Assembly (NCBI GenBank): GCA_947585915.1
Contig: CANPXJ010000009.1
Span: forward strand, 1 to 32,089
Length of the DNA stretch: 32,089 nucleotides
Direction of reading: 5' to 3'
Source: an uncultured Bacilli bacterium
GTDB lineage: Bacteria; Bacillota_I; Bacilli_A; RF39; UBA660
Shown: piece after piece, positions 23,713-32,034 of the stretch
Layout: every line of letters begins with the position of its first letter
Numbering within the stretch: position 1 is the stretch's first letter
The notes under the pieces: generated by a model
Seen by the model: only the letters and a program-made list of their open reading frames with translations
Database searches by the model: none
What the model was told of the DNA's origin: nothing
Program-made: the position numbers and the translations under genes

Positions 23713-24710
23713 GATATCCCCTATTATTTATTATTTTAATTATTGGCCTAATTATTATTTTATTACGAGTAAAAAAACATAAGCCAAAATTTAAAAATGG
23801 TTTTAAAATTGCTAATACTGAATATCTAAAAAAAGATAATTATTATTTATCATTAAAGAAAAAATATAATTTATTAAAAAATGGCCTACAAATTTCCGGT
23901 ATAATTTGTATCTTAGTTTGTACTTTATTAATTAGTCGTTTATATCAAGTTAAAGAAACAAAGTCAAACGAATATAATCGTGATATATATTTATGTATGG
24001 ATGTCTCTGCTTCTGTTTATGAATTAAATAAAGATATAGTCGAAAGTCTAAAAAATACTATTAAATCTTTAGATAATGAAAGATTTGGTATTTCTATTTT
24101 TAATAGTTCATCAGTTACTTTAGTTCCTTTAACTAATGATTATGATTATGTTTTAAAAGTTATGGATGAAATTGATAAATCATTAGATGCCAATATTAGT
24201 AATAATATTGATTATTCTGATCCTGATTCTTTTTATATTAGAAATTATTTACGTAATGGCACTGAGGAAAATGCTAGCTTGCAAGGTGGTTCTTTAATTG
24301 GCGATGGACTAGCAACATGTACCTATAATTTTTCGGATCCAGATAATAAAAGAACTAAAATAATTATCTTAACAACTGATAATGACTTACAAGGAAGTCC
24401 CCTACTTTCTTTAGAAGAAGCTTCATTAATTGCTAAAAATAAAAATATAACTGTTTTTGGTATTGGTACTAACAATATCTATGCTAATAATGAAGAAAAT
24501 TTTAAAAAAGCCGTTGCTAATACTAATGGCAAATATTATAAAATTTCTACTAATACCTCTAATGAAATAGTAAGTGACATCGAAAAAACTTCTAAATCAC
24601 TTTTAGAAAATCAAAGCGAAAAGATTGAGATAGACATTCCCCAAATTCCTTTTATTATTTTAATTATAACATTTGTAATTTATATATTTATCAGTAAGAA
24701 GGTGAAATAA
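23703..24710 (+). CDS. VWA-domain membrane protein (BatA/BatB type), first copy
   Basis: This 335-aa VWA protein has transmembrane helices at about 5-21, 61-78 and 314-331, so the VWA domain (about 93-290) lies outside the cytoplasm if the first helix is N-in. The MIDAS metal site DVSAS is at 100-104, and the usual second MIDAS threonine and GSLIGDGLAT segment follow at about 196-206. Such proteins are BatA/BatB in Bacteroides; the role is not settled but concerns envelope or stress functions. AGAGGT precedes the ATG. The gene overlaps both neighbours (10 nt and 1 nt). Confidence 0.88.
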   Translation: MALRYPLLFIILIIGLIIILLRVKKHKPKFKNGFKIANTEYLKKDNYYLSLKKKYNLLKNGLQISGIICILVCTLLISRLYQVKETKSNEYNRDIYLCMDVSASVYELNKDIVESLKNTIKSLDNERFGISIFNSSSVTLVPLTNDYDYVLKVMDEIDKSLDANISNNIDYSDPDSFYIRNYLRNGTEENASLQGGSLIGDGLATCTYNFSDPDNKRTKIIILTTDNDLQGSPLLSLEEASLIAKNKNITVFGIGTNNIYANNEENFKKAVANTNGKYYKISTNTSNEIVSDIEKTSKSLLENQSEKIEIDIPQIPFIILIITFVIYIFISKKVK

Positions 24711-25648
24711 TGAAGATATTTCCTATTATACCTATTCTACTCATGAGTGTTTTATGCTTAATTATGTTATTTATTATTATCAAAAATAATAAAAAGGATT
24801 ATTTAAAAATTTTCATAGTTATTTTATTATTTATAGTTAATTTAAGAATTATGTATCCCAAAGAAAATATAAAATCAGTTAGCAATAATTTAGATGTATT
24901 ATTTGTAATTGATACCACTGTTAGTATGAATGCTTTAGATGTTAATTCCCAAACTCGTCTAGAAGCTTTAAAAGAAGATGCTAAAACTATTGTTAAAGAA
25001 TTAAACGGCGCAAGATTTTCGATAATTAAATTTGATAATACTGCTAAGGCTTTAATACCTTATACTGATGATGCGAATCTAGTAAATGAATCTATTGAAA
25101 TATTAAATCCCATTCAAAATTATTATGCCAATGGTTCTTCTTTGAATATAGCCTATGATGAGACTTTAGATAGTTTAAAATCGGCAGCTAAAAAAAAGAA
25201 CCGAAAAAGAATTATATTTTTTATCAGTGATGGAGAAATAACTAATGGAGATGAATTAAAAAGTTTTAAAGAATTAAAATCCTTAATTTCTAGCGGAGCT
25301 GTTTTAGGTTATGGAACAACTAAAGGTGGTTATATGCAAGTTAAAAACGAACTAAATAACACCTCAGAATATATAATGGATTATACAAAAGTACCAATGG
25401 AAAAAGCTATATCAAAAATAAATGAGTCTAACTTAAAAAAGATAGCCAAAGATTTAAATGTCGACTATATTCATATGACTAAATCCGCAGATATTAATAA
25501 TAAAATTAATCAAATAAAGAAAGATATAGATTATAATATGAAAAATAGTGATAAAGAAAATTATAGTGATACTTATCAATTTGTCTTAATTCCCTTATTA
25601 ATTTTATTTATAGTGGAGTTTATCAATAATAAAAGGAGTTTATTATGA
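24710..25648 (+). CDS. VWA-domain membrane protein (BatA/BatB type), second copy
   Basis: This 312-aa paralogue of the previous gene has N-terminal helices at about 3-24 and 33-48 and a C-terminal helix near 289-305. The MIDAS is DTTVS (68-72, in VIDTTVSMNALD), with GSSLNIAYDETLDSL and IIFFISDGEITNGDE completing the VWA signature. Two consecutive VWA genes are standard for Bat operons and may form a heteromer. AAGGTG precedes the ATG. The start overlaps the first VWA stop by 1 nt and the stop overlaps the TPR gene as ATGA. Confidence 0.88.
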   Translation: MKIFPIIPILLMSVLCLIMLFIIIKNNKKDYLKIFIVILLFIVNLRIMYPKENIKSVSNNLDVLFVIDTTVSMNALDVNSQTRLEALKEDAKTIVKELNGARFSIIKFDNTAKALIPYTDDANLVNESIEILNPIQNYYANGSSLNIAYDETLDSLKSAAKKKNRKRIIFFISDGEITNGDELKSFKELKSLISSGAVLGYGTTKGGYMQVKNELNNTSEYIMDYTKVPMEKAISKINESNLKKIAKDLNVDYIHMTKSADINNKINQIKKDIDYNMKNSDKENYSDTYQFVLIPLLILFIVEFINNKRSLL

Positions 25649-26289
25649 AAAAATATTTAAAATATGGGATATTAATCATTGGTCTTATTTTATTAAAATT
25701 AACATTTACGTTCACTTTAAATAAAATAATTATTTCTCGTTATAATCGAAGTATTTATGATAATATGATTAAAATATTATATGTTTTCAATTTTAATGAA
25801 CCATATATAGTATATTATAATCATGGTAATATTTTATATCAACAAAATATTTATGCCGAGTCTATTAAAAAATATGAAACTGCTTTACAAAAAAAACCGC
25901 CCGAAAAAAAAGTTTGTGATATTCGAGTTAATTTATCTTTAGCTATTATTAAAAATATTGATATCAATTCTTCTACCTTACAAATTTATACTGATTTACA
26001 AAAAGCTAAAAACAATTTAGAAAAAAATAATTGTAATCAAATAGATGATAAGGCAAAAAAATTAAAAGAAGAAATAAATGAATTAGAAAAAGAATTAGAA
26101 AATACCCCTTCTTCCTCTCAAGATAATGATCAAAATGAAAATGAAAAACAGGAAGAAGAAAATAATGATGATATCCAAGAAAAATTAAAACAAAAAGAAA
26201 AAGAAGCTCAACAAAATCGTCAAGCTAACAATAATACTTATGAAAATATGGATAACAAAAATAGAAATTATGTCGATAAACCATGGTAA
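25645..26289 (+). CDS. TPR-containing membrane-anchored protein (BatC-like)
   Basis: This 214-aa protein has one N-terminal transmembrane helix (about 4-26). A TPR-like repeat sits at about 50-90 (YNHGNILYQQNIYAESIKKYETAL), and a charged, Gln/Glu/Asn/Lys-rich coiled-coil tail runs from about 120 to the end, finishing NYVDKPW. TPR proteins of this type (BatC/BatE) are usual in MoxR-VWA operons, and the Lys-Pro-Trp end is unusual enough to note. A strong AGGAG lies before the ATG. It is the last gene before the convergent terminator. Confidence 0.8.
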   Translation: MKKYLKYGILIIGLILLKLTFTFTLNKIIISRYNRSIYDNMIKILYVFNFNEPYIVYYNHGNILYQQNIYAESIKKYETALQKKPPEKKVCDIRVNLSLAIIKNIDINSSTLQIYTDLQKAKNNLEKNNCNQIDDKAKKLKEEINELEKELENTPSSSQDNDQNENEKQEEENNDDIQEKLKQKEKEAQQNRQANNNTYENMDNKNRNYVDKPW

Positions 26290-26324
26290 AAAAAATATTC
26301 AAGATTAATTCTTGGATATTTTTT
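26289..26324. terminator. Bidirectional terminator between the MoxR/VWA operon and the zinc-ribbon operon
   Basis: A stem of about 14 bp (26290-26304 with 26310-26324, one G-T pair) and a TTAAT loop is followed rightward by T6ACT6 and has an A-run on its left, so it can end both convergent transcripts. The rightward TPR gene stops at 26289 and the leftward gene stops at 26331. Confidence 0.85.
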
Positions 26325-26330
26325 ACTTTT

Positions 26331-27212
26331 TTAATTAGTACTAGATGTTGTTTCAGATGATGACTGATTATTACCAGCTATATTTTCAATAATGCTTTTA
26401 TTTAGGACAAAATTATAATCTGATTTAATTGCATTAGTTGAAGATGCTGTTTTAATAGATTTAACAATTGGAGTAAGTTCTTTTAATAAGTCATAATCAA
26501 AATCATTTGATTCTATATTTACAATATCTAAACCCACTAAATTCATTGAATCTATAGCAGCATAAACTACTAAATGATTTTCGCTATCTTTAGATACTTC
26601 CATTGTAAGATATTCAACATCTTTAATAGTTTTTATTTCTGGGGTTTTGGCAGTACAACCTTGTGATTGTAAAATAATAGGTAACTGGTTCATATTATTT
26701 TTCAATTGAGAAAAAGGTGTTTGTTCAATGAATAACATAGCTGCCCAAGTATTGTCTTGATTAGCTATTACTAAATCTCCATCTTGTTGTTGATATATTA
26801 GATCATCAGGTATTGATACAGTATAACCGGCTACATCCACTTTATAAGCTGTAGTACTTAAAGCTAAATCTTCGTCTTTACCTTTTATAAAGAAAAAGTA
26901 AACTCCCAAAGCTATAGCAACAAGTAAAACAATACCAACTATCGCAAAAATCATATTGTTATTTTGATTGCTCTTATTCATATTATTATTTACATTACCA
27001 TAATTACCATTTGGTTGATTATTATAATTTGGCATTGGTTGTTGAAAATTATTAGTTGGCTGCGTTGAATTTACTTGCTGATTCATTCCCGTATTAATTG
27101 GATTATTATTCATTCCTCCCATATTATTTGAACTATTATTTACTGCTGTTCCACAGTTTGTACAAAAAGCATCCCCTGGTTTTAACATTGCTCCACATTT
27201 TGGACAATTCAT
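26331..27212 (-). CDS. Zinc-ribbon membrane-anchored protein with extracytoplasmic domain
   Basis: This 293-aa protein has an N-terminal zinc ribbon (C3, C6, C17, C20). A long Asn/Gln/Gly/Pro-rich linker (about 24-84) follows, then one transmembrane helix (about 87-109) that puts the zinc ribbon inside and the rest outside. The exterior part (about 115-265) alternates short strands and helices: VDVAGYTVSIPDDL, WAAMLFIEQTPFSQL and HLVVYAAIDSMNLVGLDI. It recalls a PsbP/Mog1-like fold and resembles the third domain of the neighbouring 536-aa protein, but neither is established. The tail is Ser/Thr/Asn-rich. AGGAGG precedes the ATG. It is the last gene of the operon from 31679. Confidence 0.8.
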   Translation of the reverse strand: MNCPKCGAMLKPGDAFCTNCGTAVNNSSNNMGGMNNNPINTGMNQQVNSTQPTNNFQQPMPNYNNQPNGNYGNVNNNMNKSNQNNNMIFAIVGIVLLVAIALGVYFFFIKGKDEDLALSTTAYKVDVAGYTVSIPDDLIYQQQDGDLVIANQDNTWAAMLFIEQTPFSQLKNNMNQLPIILQSQGCTAKTPEIKTIKDVEYLTMEVSKDSENHLVVYAAIDSMNLVGLDIVNIESNDFDYDLLKELTPIVKSIKTASSTNAIKSDYNFVLNKSIIENIAGNNQSSSETTSSTN

Positions 27213-27235
27213 ATTAATTTTCCTCCTCTATTTTT

Positions 27236-28846
27236 TTATTTTATATTTATATCAAAGTTTGATATATCATTTAAAATTTCTGAAGTAACATCCTCCCCCT
27301 TACCTTTTATTAAAATACTTATCCATATATTATCTTGATTATATATCAAGTATTTTACATCTGTATAATATTCCTTTTTGTTACTAGCAAAAAGATTATT
27401 TGTATAATCATTATACCCTGCTTCATATACTTTAAATTGTTTATTATTTAAAGTTACTTCTTCTTTATAAGAAAGACCTTTAAAATTATTTCTATTTTTA
27501 TAATAATCAATATTTGTTGTTCCTAAGCTAATAGCACTTTCTTCATTAATTCTAAAAGCATATTCGACTTCGTAAACATAATCTCGATCATCTTGGTAAT
27601 TTAAACCAAAATTCTTATTTTCATATATATTTAAACTTTTATCTAACTCTTTATATTTTGTTGGTAATTTTATATCAACATAAGTTATTTTTTGATGATT
27701 ATTATCAGAAAATTTCTTTAAAGTACTAATTAACATATCATCAATTTTTTTATTTTCACTATAACTAGAGTAATTCTTTTGTTTTTCTAATTTTATTTTA
27801 TCTACTAAATCTCGCGAAATAGTTGTATTAGTAGCTTTTATTTTAACAACAAATATATGGCTATTATCGAGTTCATAAATTAATACACATTCCTCATACT
27901 TAGAATTTGAAAATTCATAACTATTCTTATAAATATAAAATAAATTTTTATCTTTTCCTTCTTCTAATCCTTCTTTAAAATTTTTATAATCTTTATTATT
28001 TTTGATATATTTATAATTACTATTTAAAGTCCCCTCCGCACTTATATAATCATAAATATTCTCATTATAAACGGTAGCATCTAGATATAAATTACCTTTA
28101 GCAATATTATAAGAAAATTGCGGTAGTTTAGAATTTATACTTGTTAATTTAAAATTATTAGGTATAGAAAAATTCACTAAATAATTATTATTTGCCACTT
28201 TATAAGAAGAATTATCTTTTAAATTTTTATCTAGTTCACTATTTTTATTCCACTCAATTTTATTTTCTTTAATTTCTAATTTATATGAAAGCTCCATATT
28301 CGGAGAATTTATATCAAAATTATATATAATATTTTCAGCACTATCTAAAACAATATCAAAATATTTAGTTGGAGCTTCATAAGTAAAGATAATTATATAA
28401 TCAGTTTTCTTAAATATTGAAACTATTACTTGGTTATCTTCCTTCTCATACAATAATTTATAACCATCATAATTATTTTTAGTAAACTTATCTTCTTCCT
28501 GCGCAATTAGTTTGTAATCTTTGTTTTGTTTAGCTATTTCATTGATAAAATCAGTAATATAACTTGATATTTCCAAATACTTATCTTCATCTTCTAATTT
28601 AATAGTTTTTAAATCTAGAGTAATATTTTTATCATGTTTGAAGTTAACTTCGTTATTATTAATTTTTTTAGCTTTCCAACTACTATCATATTTTGTATTA
28701 AAAGTTTCCGTTTTAAGTTCTCTTAAGTTATTTTTATTAATTATTTGTAAAACTATCAAAGCACTTAGAAGAATTATTAAAATTACAAATAATATAAATA
28801 ATTTTTGCCAGTACTTATTAATATTTTTATCATTTATCTTTTTCAT
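27236..28846 (-). CDS. Membrane-anchored protein with three PsbP/Mog1-like repeat domains
   Basis: This 536-aa protein has one N-terminal transmembrane helix (about 15-36, after a short basic cytoplasmic tail); the rest is probably outside the cell. Three consecutive domains of similar layout lie at about 45-177, 212-365 and 390-536. Each ends in a helix-terminated unit (SAENIIYNFDI, LVDKIKLE and ILNDISNFDI). The pattern (a strand pair, then an IYKN/VYxAGYND-type loop, strands IFVVKIKA or WISILIKG, and a closing helix) recalls PsbP/Mog1 or DUF4367-like lipoproteins. I recognise no named family. The ATG overlaps the pseudo-protease stop as ATGA, with GGTG upstream inside that gene, so it is translationally coupled. 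Confidence 0.75.
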   Translation of the reverse strand: MKKINDKNINKYWQKLFILFVILIILLSALIVLQIINKNNLRELKTETFNTKYDSSWKAKKINNNEVNFKHDKNITLDLKTIKLEDEDKYLEISSYITDFINEIAKQNKDYKLIAQEEDKFTKNNYDGYKLLYEKEDNQVIVSIFKKTDYIIIFTYEAPTKYFDIVLDSAENIIYNFDINSPNMELSYKLEIKENKIEWNKNSELDKNLKDNSSYKVANNNYLVNFSIPNNFKLTSINSKLPQFSYNIAKGNLYLDATVYNENIYDYISAEGTLNSNYKYIKNNKDYKNFKEGLEEGKDKNLFYIYKNSYEFSNSKYEECVLIYELDNSHIFVVKIKATNTTISRDLVDKIKLEKQKNYSSYSENKKIDDMLISTLKKFSDNNHQKITYVDIKLPTKYKELDKSLNIYENKNFGLNYQDDRDYVYEVEYAFRINEESAISLGTTNIDYYKNRNNFKGLSYKEEVTLNNKQFKVYEAGYNDYTNNLFASNKKEYYTDVKYLIYNQDNIWISILIKGKGEDVTSEILNDISNFDINIK

Positions 28847-30546
28847 AATTTCACCATTACAATTATCAAGTAATTAAATTCTTGCTTGATTACGATTTGA
28901 TAACTATTATTTTTATAAATTAACTTTTTATCTGCCTTAAATTCTTGTTTAAATCCTTGTTTTTCTAGTTCTTTAATAAAGGGTTGAGCCATATCTAAAG
29001 AATTTAAATAACTTGATACACTATTTTTATAACGAAAACTAACTGCATTTTTAGCTTTATTAATTTTAACAAGTTCTAAATTTATATTTTTTTCTATATT
29101 TCCAATTTTTAAATATTGTTGATATTTTGCTTCATCTAAATCTTTATTAATAATTTCGTTATTATGTTGATGATAATAGTAATCTTCTTTTAACTTTGTA
29201 AAAGTAACATAATCAATATCTTCAAAACTGATATTATTAAATTTTGTTTGAATTTCTTTTAAAACCTCAGCATTTATAGCTAAAGATATATCGGAGTTAA
29301 CTCCTTTAGAATTATTTAAACCAATTACTTGATTATCAAGATTAAAAAGAGGACTACCTTGATCATTATTAGATAAAGCAATTGATGTTTGTAAATAATT
29401 ATCATTAGCAATAACGATTCCCTTATAGCTTGTAAGTCCCACCCCAGTTTGCGTCGATAAACAAATAACTGGGTCTTCAGTTTTTAAATTTTGAGCATTA
29501 CCAAGTTCTATATGGCCATTTGTTTTTTCTTTTAACTTTATTAAAGCTAAATCTAAATCTTCATCATAAAACACTAATCCATCCATTTTATATGTTTGCT
29601 CTTTTTGACTAATTATTATTTGTTGGGCATTATTTAAAGATTTCTCTACAAAATTCCAGGTTGTTAAAACTAGGCCATCATTAATGATTATTCCATTAGC
29701 AAAAGCTACATTCTCACTATTATAAATTGAACTTAAATTAACTAAATAATTCTTATTTTTATCATAAATACTATTAATTTGATCAACAGTAATATTATTT
29801 ATTTTATCAAAACTATATAATTTATTTAAATCATTTGATACTTCTGAAGAAATACTTAAAGAGTTACTATTTTCATTAGCTTCTACTTCATTAAAATAAT
29901 CATCTAAATTATCTTTTGTTTCACCCATTAAATAGTATAATTTATATTCATTATCTAATTTTTTAAAATAATAGTAAAGTATTAAATTTGTTGATCTGGT
30001 TTCATATTCTAAAGGTTCTTCTGCTTTTTCTAATTTCATGGTAACATTTGGTAACTCGATAATACTCATTATGGCATTATCCGTTTTTGATATTCTTATA
30101 TTACCAAAATAATTATAAATTATATTTAATTCATTTAACTTATTAAACATGCCAGGTACTGATAAACCTGATAAAATATCATCTTTATATTCCTCTGAAT
30201 TTTCATCAAGTCCACTATAACTATTTTCATCTTTAGGTACTTTTGGATTATATCTTAAAGCAAGATATTCTTGATGCCTTTGGTAAAAGTGCTTACTACT
30301 TTCCTTAGTATTATTAAAATCACCTAAAAGTAAATTAGTAACTTTTTTAGTTAACTCAGTAATTGTCTTATCTTCATTAACATTATTTTTAGACTCTAGT
30401 TGATAGGTTTGATTAAAATTAGTATTTATAGTCGATTTATTATTTAAAAATGGTAAATTATTAATGCTAATATCAAAATCATTTTTGGCTTCAACTGGCA
30501 AAATGAAACATATTATTCCTACTATTAAAACTATTCCTTTTTTCAT
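28843..30546 (-). CDS. Secreted trypsin/HtrA-like protein lacking catalytic His and Ser (pseudo-protease)
   Basis: This 567-aa protein has a signal peptide (MKKGIVLIVGIICFIL, probable cleavage after VEA-20). About 30-240 is an Asn/Ser-rich helical/beta region. A chymotrypsin-fold domain at about 250-430 carries HtrA/DegP-like strands: FANGIIINDGLVLTTWNFV, DLDLALIKLKEK, SYKGIVIAND and NNDQGSPLFNLDNQVIGL. Aligned with HtrA, the TNxHV histidine falls on N298, the DLA aspartate is kept as D332, and the GNSGGPL serine falls on Q396 (DQGSPL). The catalytic triad is therefore broken, so it is more likely a binding or scaffolding protein than a protease. It overlaps both neighbours by ATGA. The fold call is confident; the loss of activity is inference from motif alignment. 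Confidence 0.82.
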   Translation of the reverse strand: MKKGIVLIVGIICFILPVEAKNDFDISINNLPFLNNKSTINTNFNQTYQLESKNNVNEDKTITELTKKVTNLLLGDFNNTKESSKHFYQRHQEYLALRYNPKVPKDENSYSGLDENSEEYKDDILSGLSVPGMFNKLNELNIIYNYFGNIRISKTDNAIMSIIELPNVTMKLEKAEEPLEYETRSTNLILYYYFKKLDNEYKLYYLMGETKDNLDDYFNEVEANENSNSLSISSEVSNDLNKLYSFDKINNITVDQINSIYDKNKNYLVNLSSIYNSENVAFANGIIINDGLVLTTWNFVEKSLNNAQQIIISQKEQTYKMDGLVFYDEDLDLALIKLKEKTNGHIELGNAQNLKTEDPVICLSTQTGVGLTSYKGIVIANDNYLQTSIALSNNDQGSPLFNLDNQVIGLNNSKGVNSDISLAINAEVLKEIQTKFNNISFEDIDYVTFTKLKEDYYYHQHNNEIINKDLDEAKYQQYLKIGNIEKNINLELVKINKAKNAVSFRYKNSVSSYLNSLDMAQPFIKELEKQGFKQEFKADKKLIYKNNSYQIVIKQEFNYLIIVMVKL

Positions 30547-31679
30547 ACTTTGACTCCTAATTTTTCTTTTAAGACGTTAACAATATATCTACTTGCCACA
30601 TTAGCATTATCTCTATTTAAATAGACATCATGGAAAGCTTCAGCTATAGTTTCATCATAAATATATTTACCTTCTTCATCTTTAGCTAAAGCATATTCGG
30701 ATATTTCCCCACGCCATTCATCCAAAGTAAGGTTGGTTCCAACATCTCTTTTGTAATTGTTATAAGCTTCAGTTAATAATGATAATGAATATTCACCTTT
30801 ACTAAAATCATCTATTATAGTATATAAATTATTCGCATTATTTTCATTAATCATTAATATTGATTTAGTATTATGATGTTTAATCATCGTTAAAAAGGAA
30901 ATGTAGTGTCCAAGTTCATGAGCTACGGGCGATAATTCATTAGAATTCTTAGGAAACCAACCAGCATCTGAACTCCTTTTGGTATTACTTTTTAATCGTT
31001 CTTCATTAAGAAAAAATTGAGAAACTAATTGAATTTGTGTCTTTATTACCCACGGATATGTTGTAACATCATCACTTGTCGCAAACTGAAAGACAGGCAT
31101 AAATTGAGCGATTATTCCCGAATTTTCCACTTTATTACTATTTATTAGTGACAAATTAGTTATTGAGCCTTTAATAGTTGGAAATTCTTCATAAACTACC
31201 TTAAAAACATTAGAAACTTCTTTAGCAAAATCAACATCCATTTCACATAAATTTACAGCTGATATTTTGTAATATTTAATTATTTGCTGTTCCACTTCTA
31301 AAATTTCTTTTGGACATTTACTTTTTTGGTCAGTAGAATCTTTAGCAATCAAGTTATAGGCATCTTTAGAGTTTTCTATTTTCATTCCAGTATAGACATT
31401 ATCAGTAATAATTACAGTACTATATTTACCCTTCTTTGAACTGCTAGTATAGGATGTGTCCCCATTTTGGAAAAATCGAAAAGCAGAATTAGGATTCTTA
31501 ATGATTATTAAAACTAAGAACAAAATACAAATAATTAGTAAAGAACCTACAATATAAATTGGTACTTTATTAGATGTTAAAACCTTTATATCATTTTTTT
31601 CATTTACCAATAAATAACCGCATTTGTTACAAAATTTTTCGTTAGGTTCAATTTTATCTCCACATTTTGGACAATACAT
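30543..31679 (-). CDS. Zinc-ribbon, membrane-anchored HExxH metallopeptidase-like protein
   Basis: This 378-aa protein has an N-terminal zinc ribbon (C3, C6, C17, C20, the same spacing as the protein at 26331). One transmembrane helix lies at about 39-60, then an exterior domain with HELGH at 254-258 (in SPVAHELGHYISFL). Downstream, GEISEYA (324-330) and ETIAEAFHD (343-351) contain candidate third ligands, with E347 the best guess for a gluzincin arrangement. The pattern recalls HExxH domains of phage structural-protein or toxin-like peptidases, but I cannot name a family. The ATG at 31679 follows GGTG; a TTG at 31682 is the alternative. It is the first gene of the operon and its promoter is clear. 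Activity is not shown by sequence. Confidence 0.8.
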   Translation of the reverse strand: MYCPKCGDKIEPNEKFCNKCGYLLVNEKNDIKVLTSNKVPIYIVGSLLIICILFLVLIIIKNPNSAFRFFQNGDTSYTSSSKKGKYSTVIITDNVYTGMKIENSKDAYNLIAKDSTDQKSKCPKEILEVEQQIIKYYKISAVNLCEMDVDFAKEVSNVFKVVYEEFPTIKGSITNLSLINSNKVENSGIIAQFMPVFQFATSDDVTTYPWVIKTQIQLVSQFFLNEERLKSNTKRSSDAGWFPKNSNELSPVAHELGHYISFLTMIKHHNTKSILMINENNANNLYTIIDDFSKGEYSLSLLTEAYNNYKRDVGTNLTLDEWRGEISEYALAKDEEGKYIYDETIAEAFHDVYLNRDNANVASRYIVNVLKEKLGVKV

Positions 31680-31705
31680 CAAATCACACCACTTCTATTA
31701 TAAAT

Positions 31706-31735
31706 ATAATACCATAATAACAGTTTTTTTGACAA
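31706..31735 (-). promoter_or_regulatory. Promoter of the four-gene envelope operon
   Basis: Read leftward, TTGTCA (31735-31730), an 18-nt spacer and TGG-extended TATTAT (31711-31706) lie about 27 nt before the ATG at 31679. It follows a terminator that shields it from transcription entering from the right. Confidence 0.55.
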
Positions 31736-31761
31736 CTAAATTCAAAGATAAAATTTCAATC

Positions 31762-31797
31762 AAAAAAAGATATAAATATTTAATTACTTATATCTTT
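31762..31797 (-). terminator. Terminator for leftward transcription from the right edge
   Basis: A 10-bp perfect stem (31766-31775 with 31788-31797) with a 12-nt AT loop is followed leftward by a run of T (A7 at 31762-31768). It lies 33 nt after the stop of the 67-codon ORF, implying that leftward transcription does enter from the right. Confidence 0.7.
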
Positions 31798-31830
31798 AGA
31801 AATTAATTTTTTTCCACCCATATATAATTT

Positions 31831-32034
31831 CTATCTTTTTCTTTCGGTATTGTTTTGAATAATGGTACTCAAATCTGTTTGTATTTGTGATGATATGCCT
31901 AATTCAAACTCATCTGTAACACCATAGTTAAACTGAAAATTTGGATTAAAGACAAATTCTTTATTTTTTACATCCAAAAATCCAATGCAGAACTGTTTTG
32001 GTATAACATACCTCCCGAGTTTTGCAGTTGACAT
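31831..32034 (-). CDS. Orphan 67-codon ORF, possible gene fragment
   Basis: The frame encodes 67 aa, beginning MSTAKLGRYVIPKQFC and ending QNNTERKR, with no family I recognise. It uses CTC, GGG and AGG codons, which the surrounding genes avoid, and no RBS precedes the ATG, which lies inside one arm of an inverted repeat. CGGGAGG occurs inside the frame but no standard start codon follows it at a proper distance. A stop codon lies upstream, so it is not the end of a longer frame. A leftward terminator follows it. It may be a small gene of foreign origin, a remnant, or chance. Confidence 0.35.
   Translation of the reverse strand: MSTAKLGRYVIPKQFCIGFLDVKNKEFVFNPNFQFNYGVTDEFELGISSQIQTDLSTIIQNNTERKR

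Noticed and set aside
151-32034. TGA as tryptophan (Mollicutes-type code)
   Set aside because: Overlapping ATGA and GTGA stop/start pairs, TGG tryptophans and properly sized conserved proteins show that TGA is a stop.
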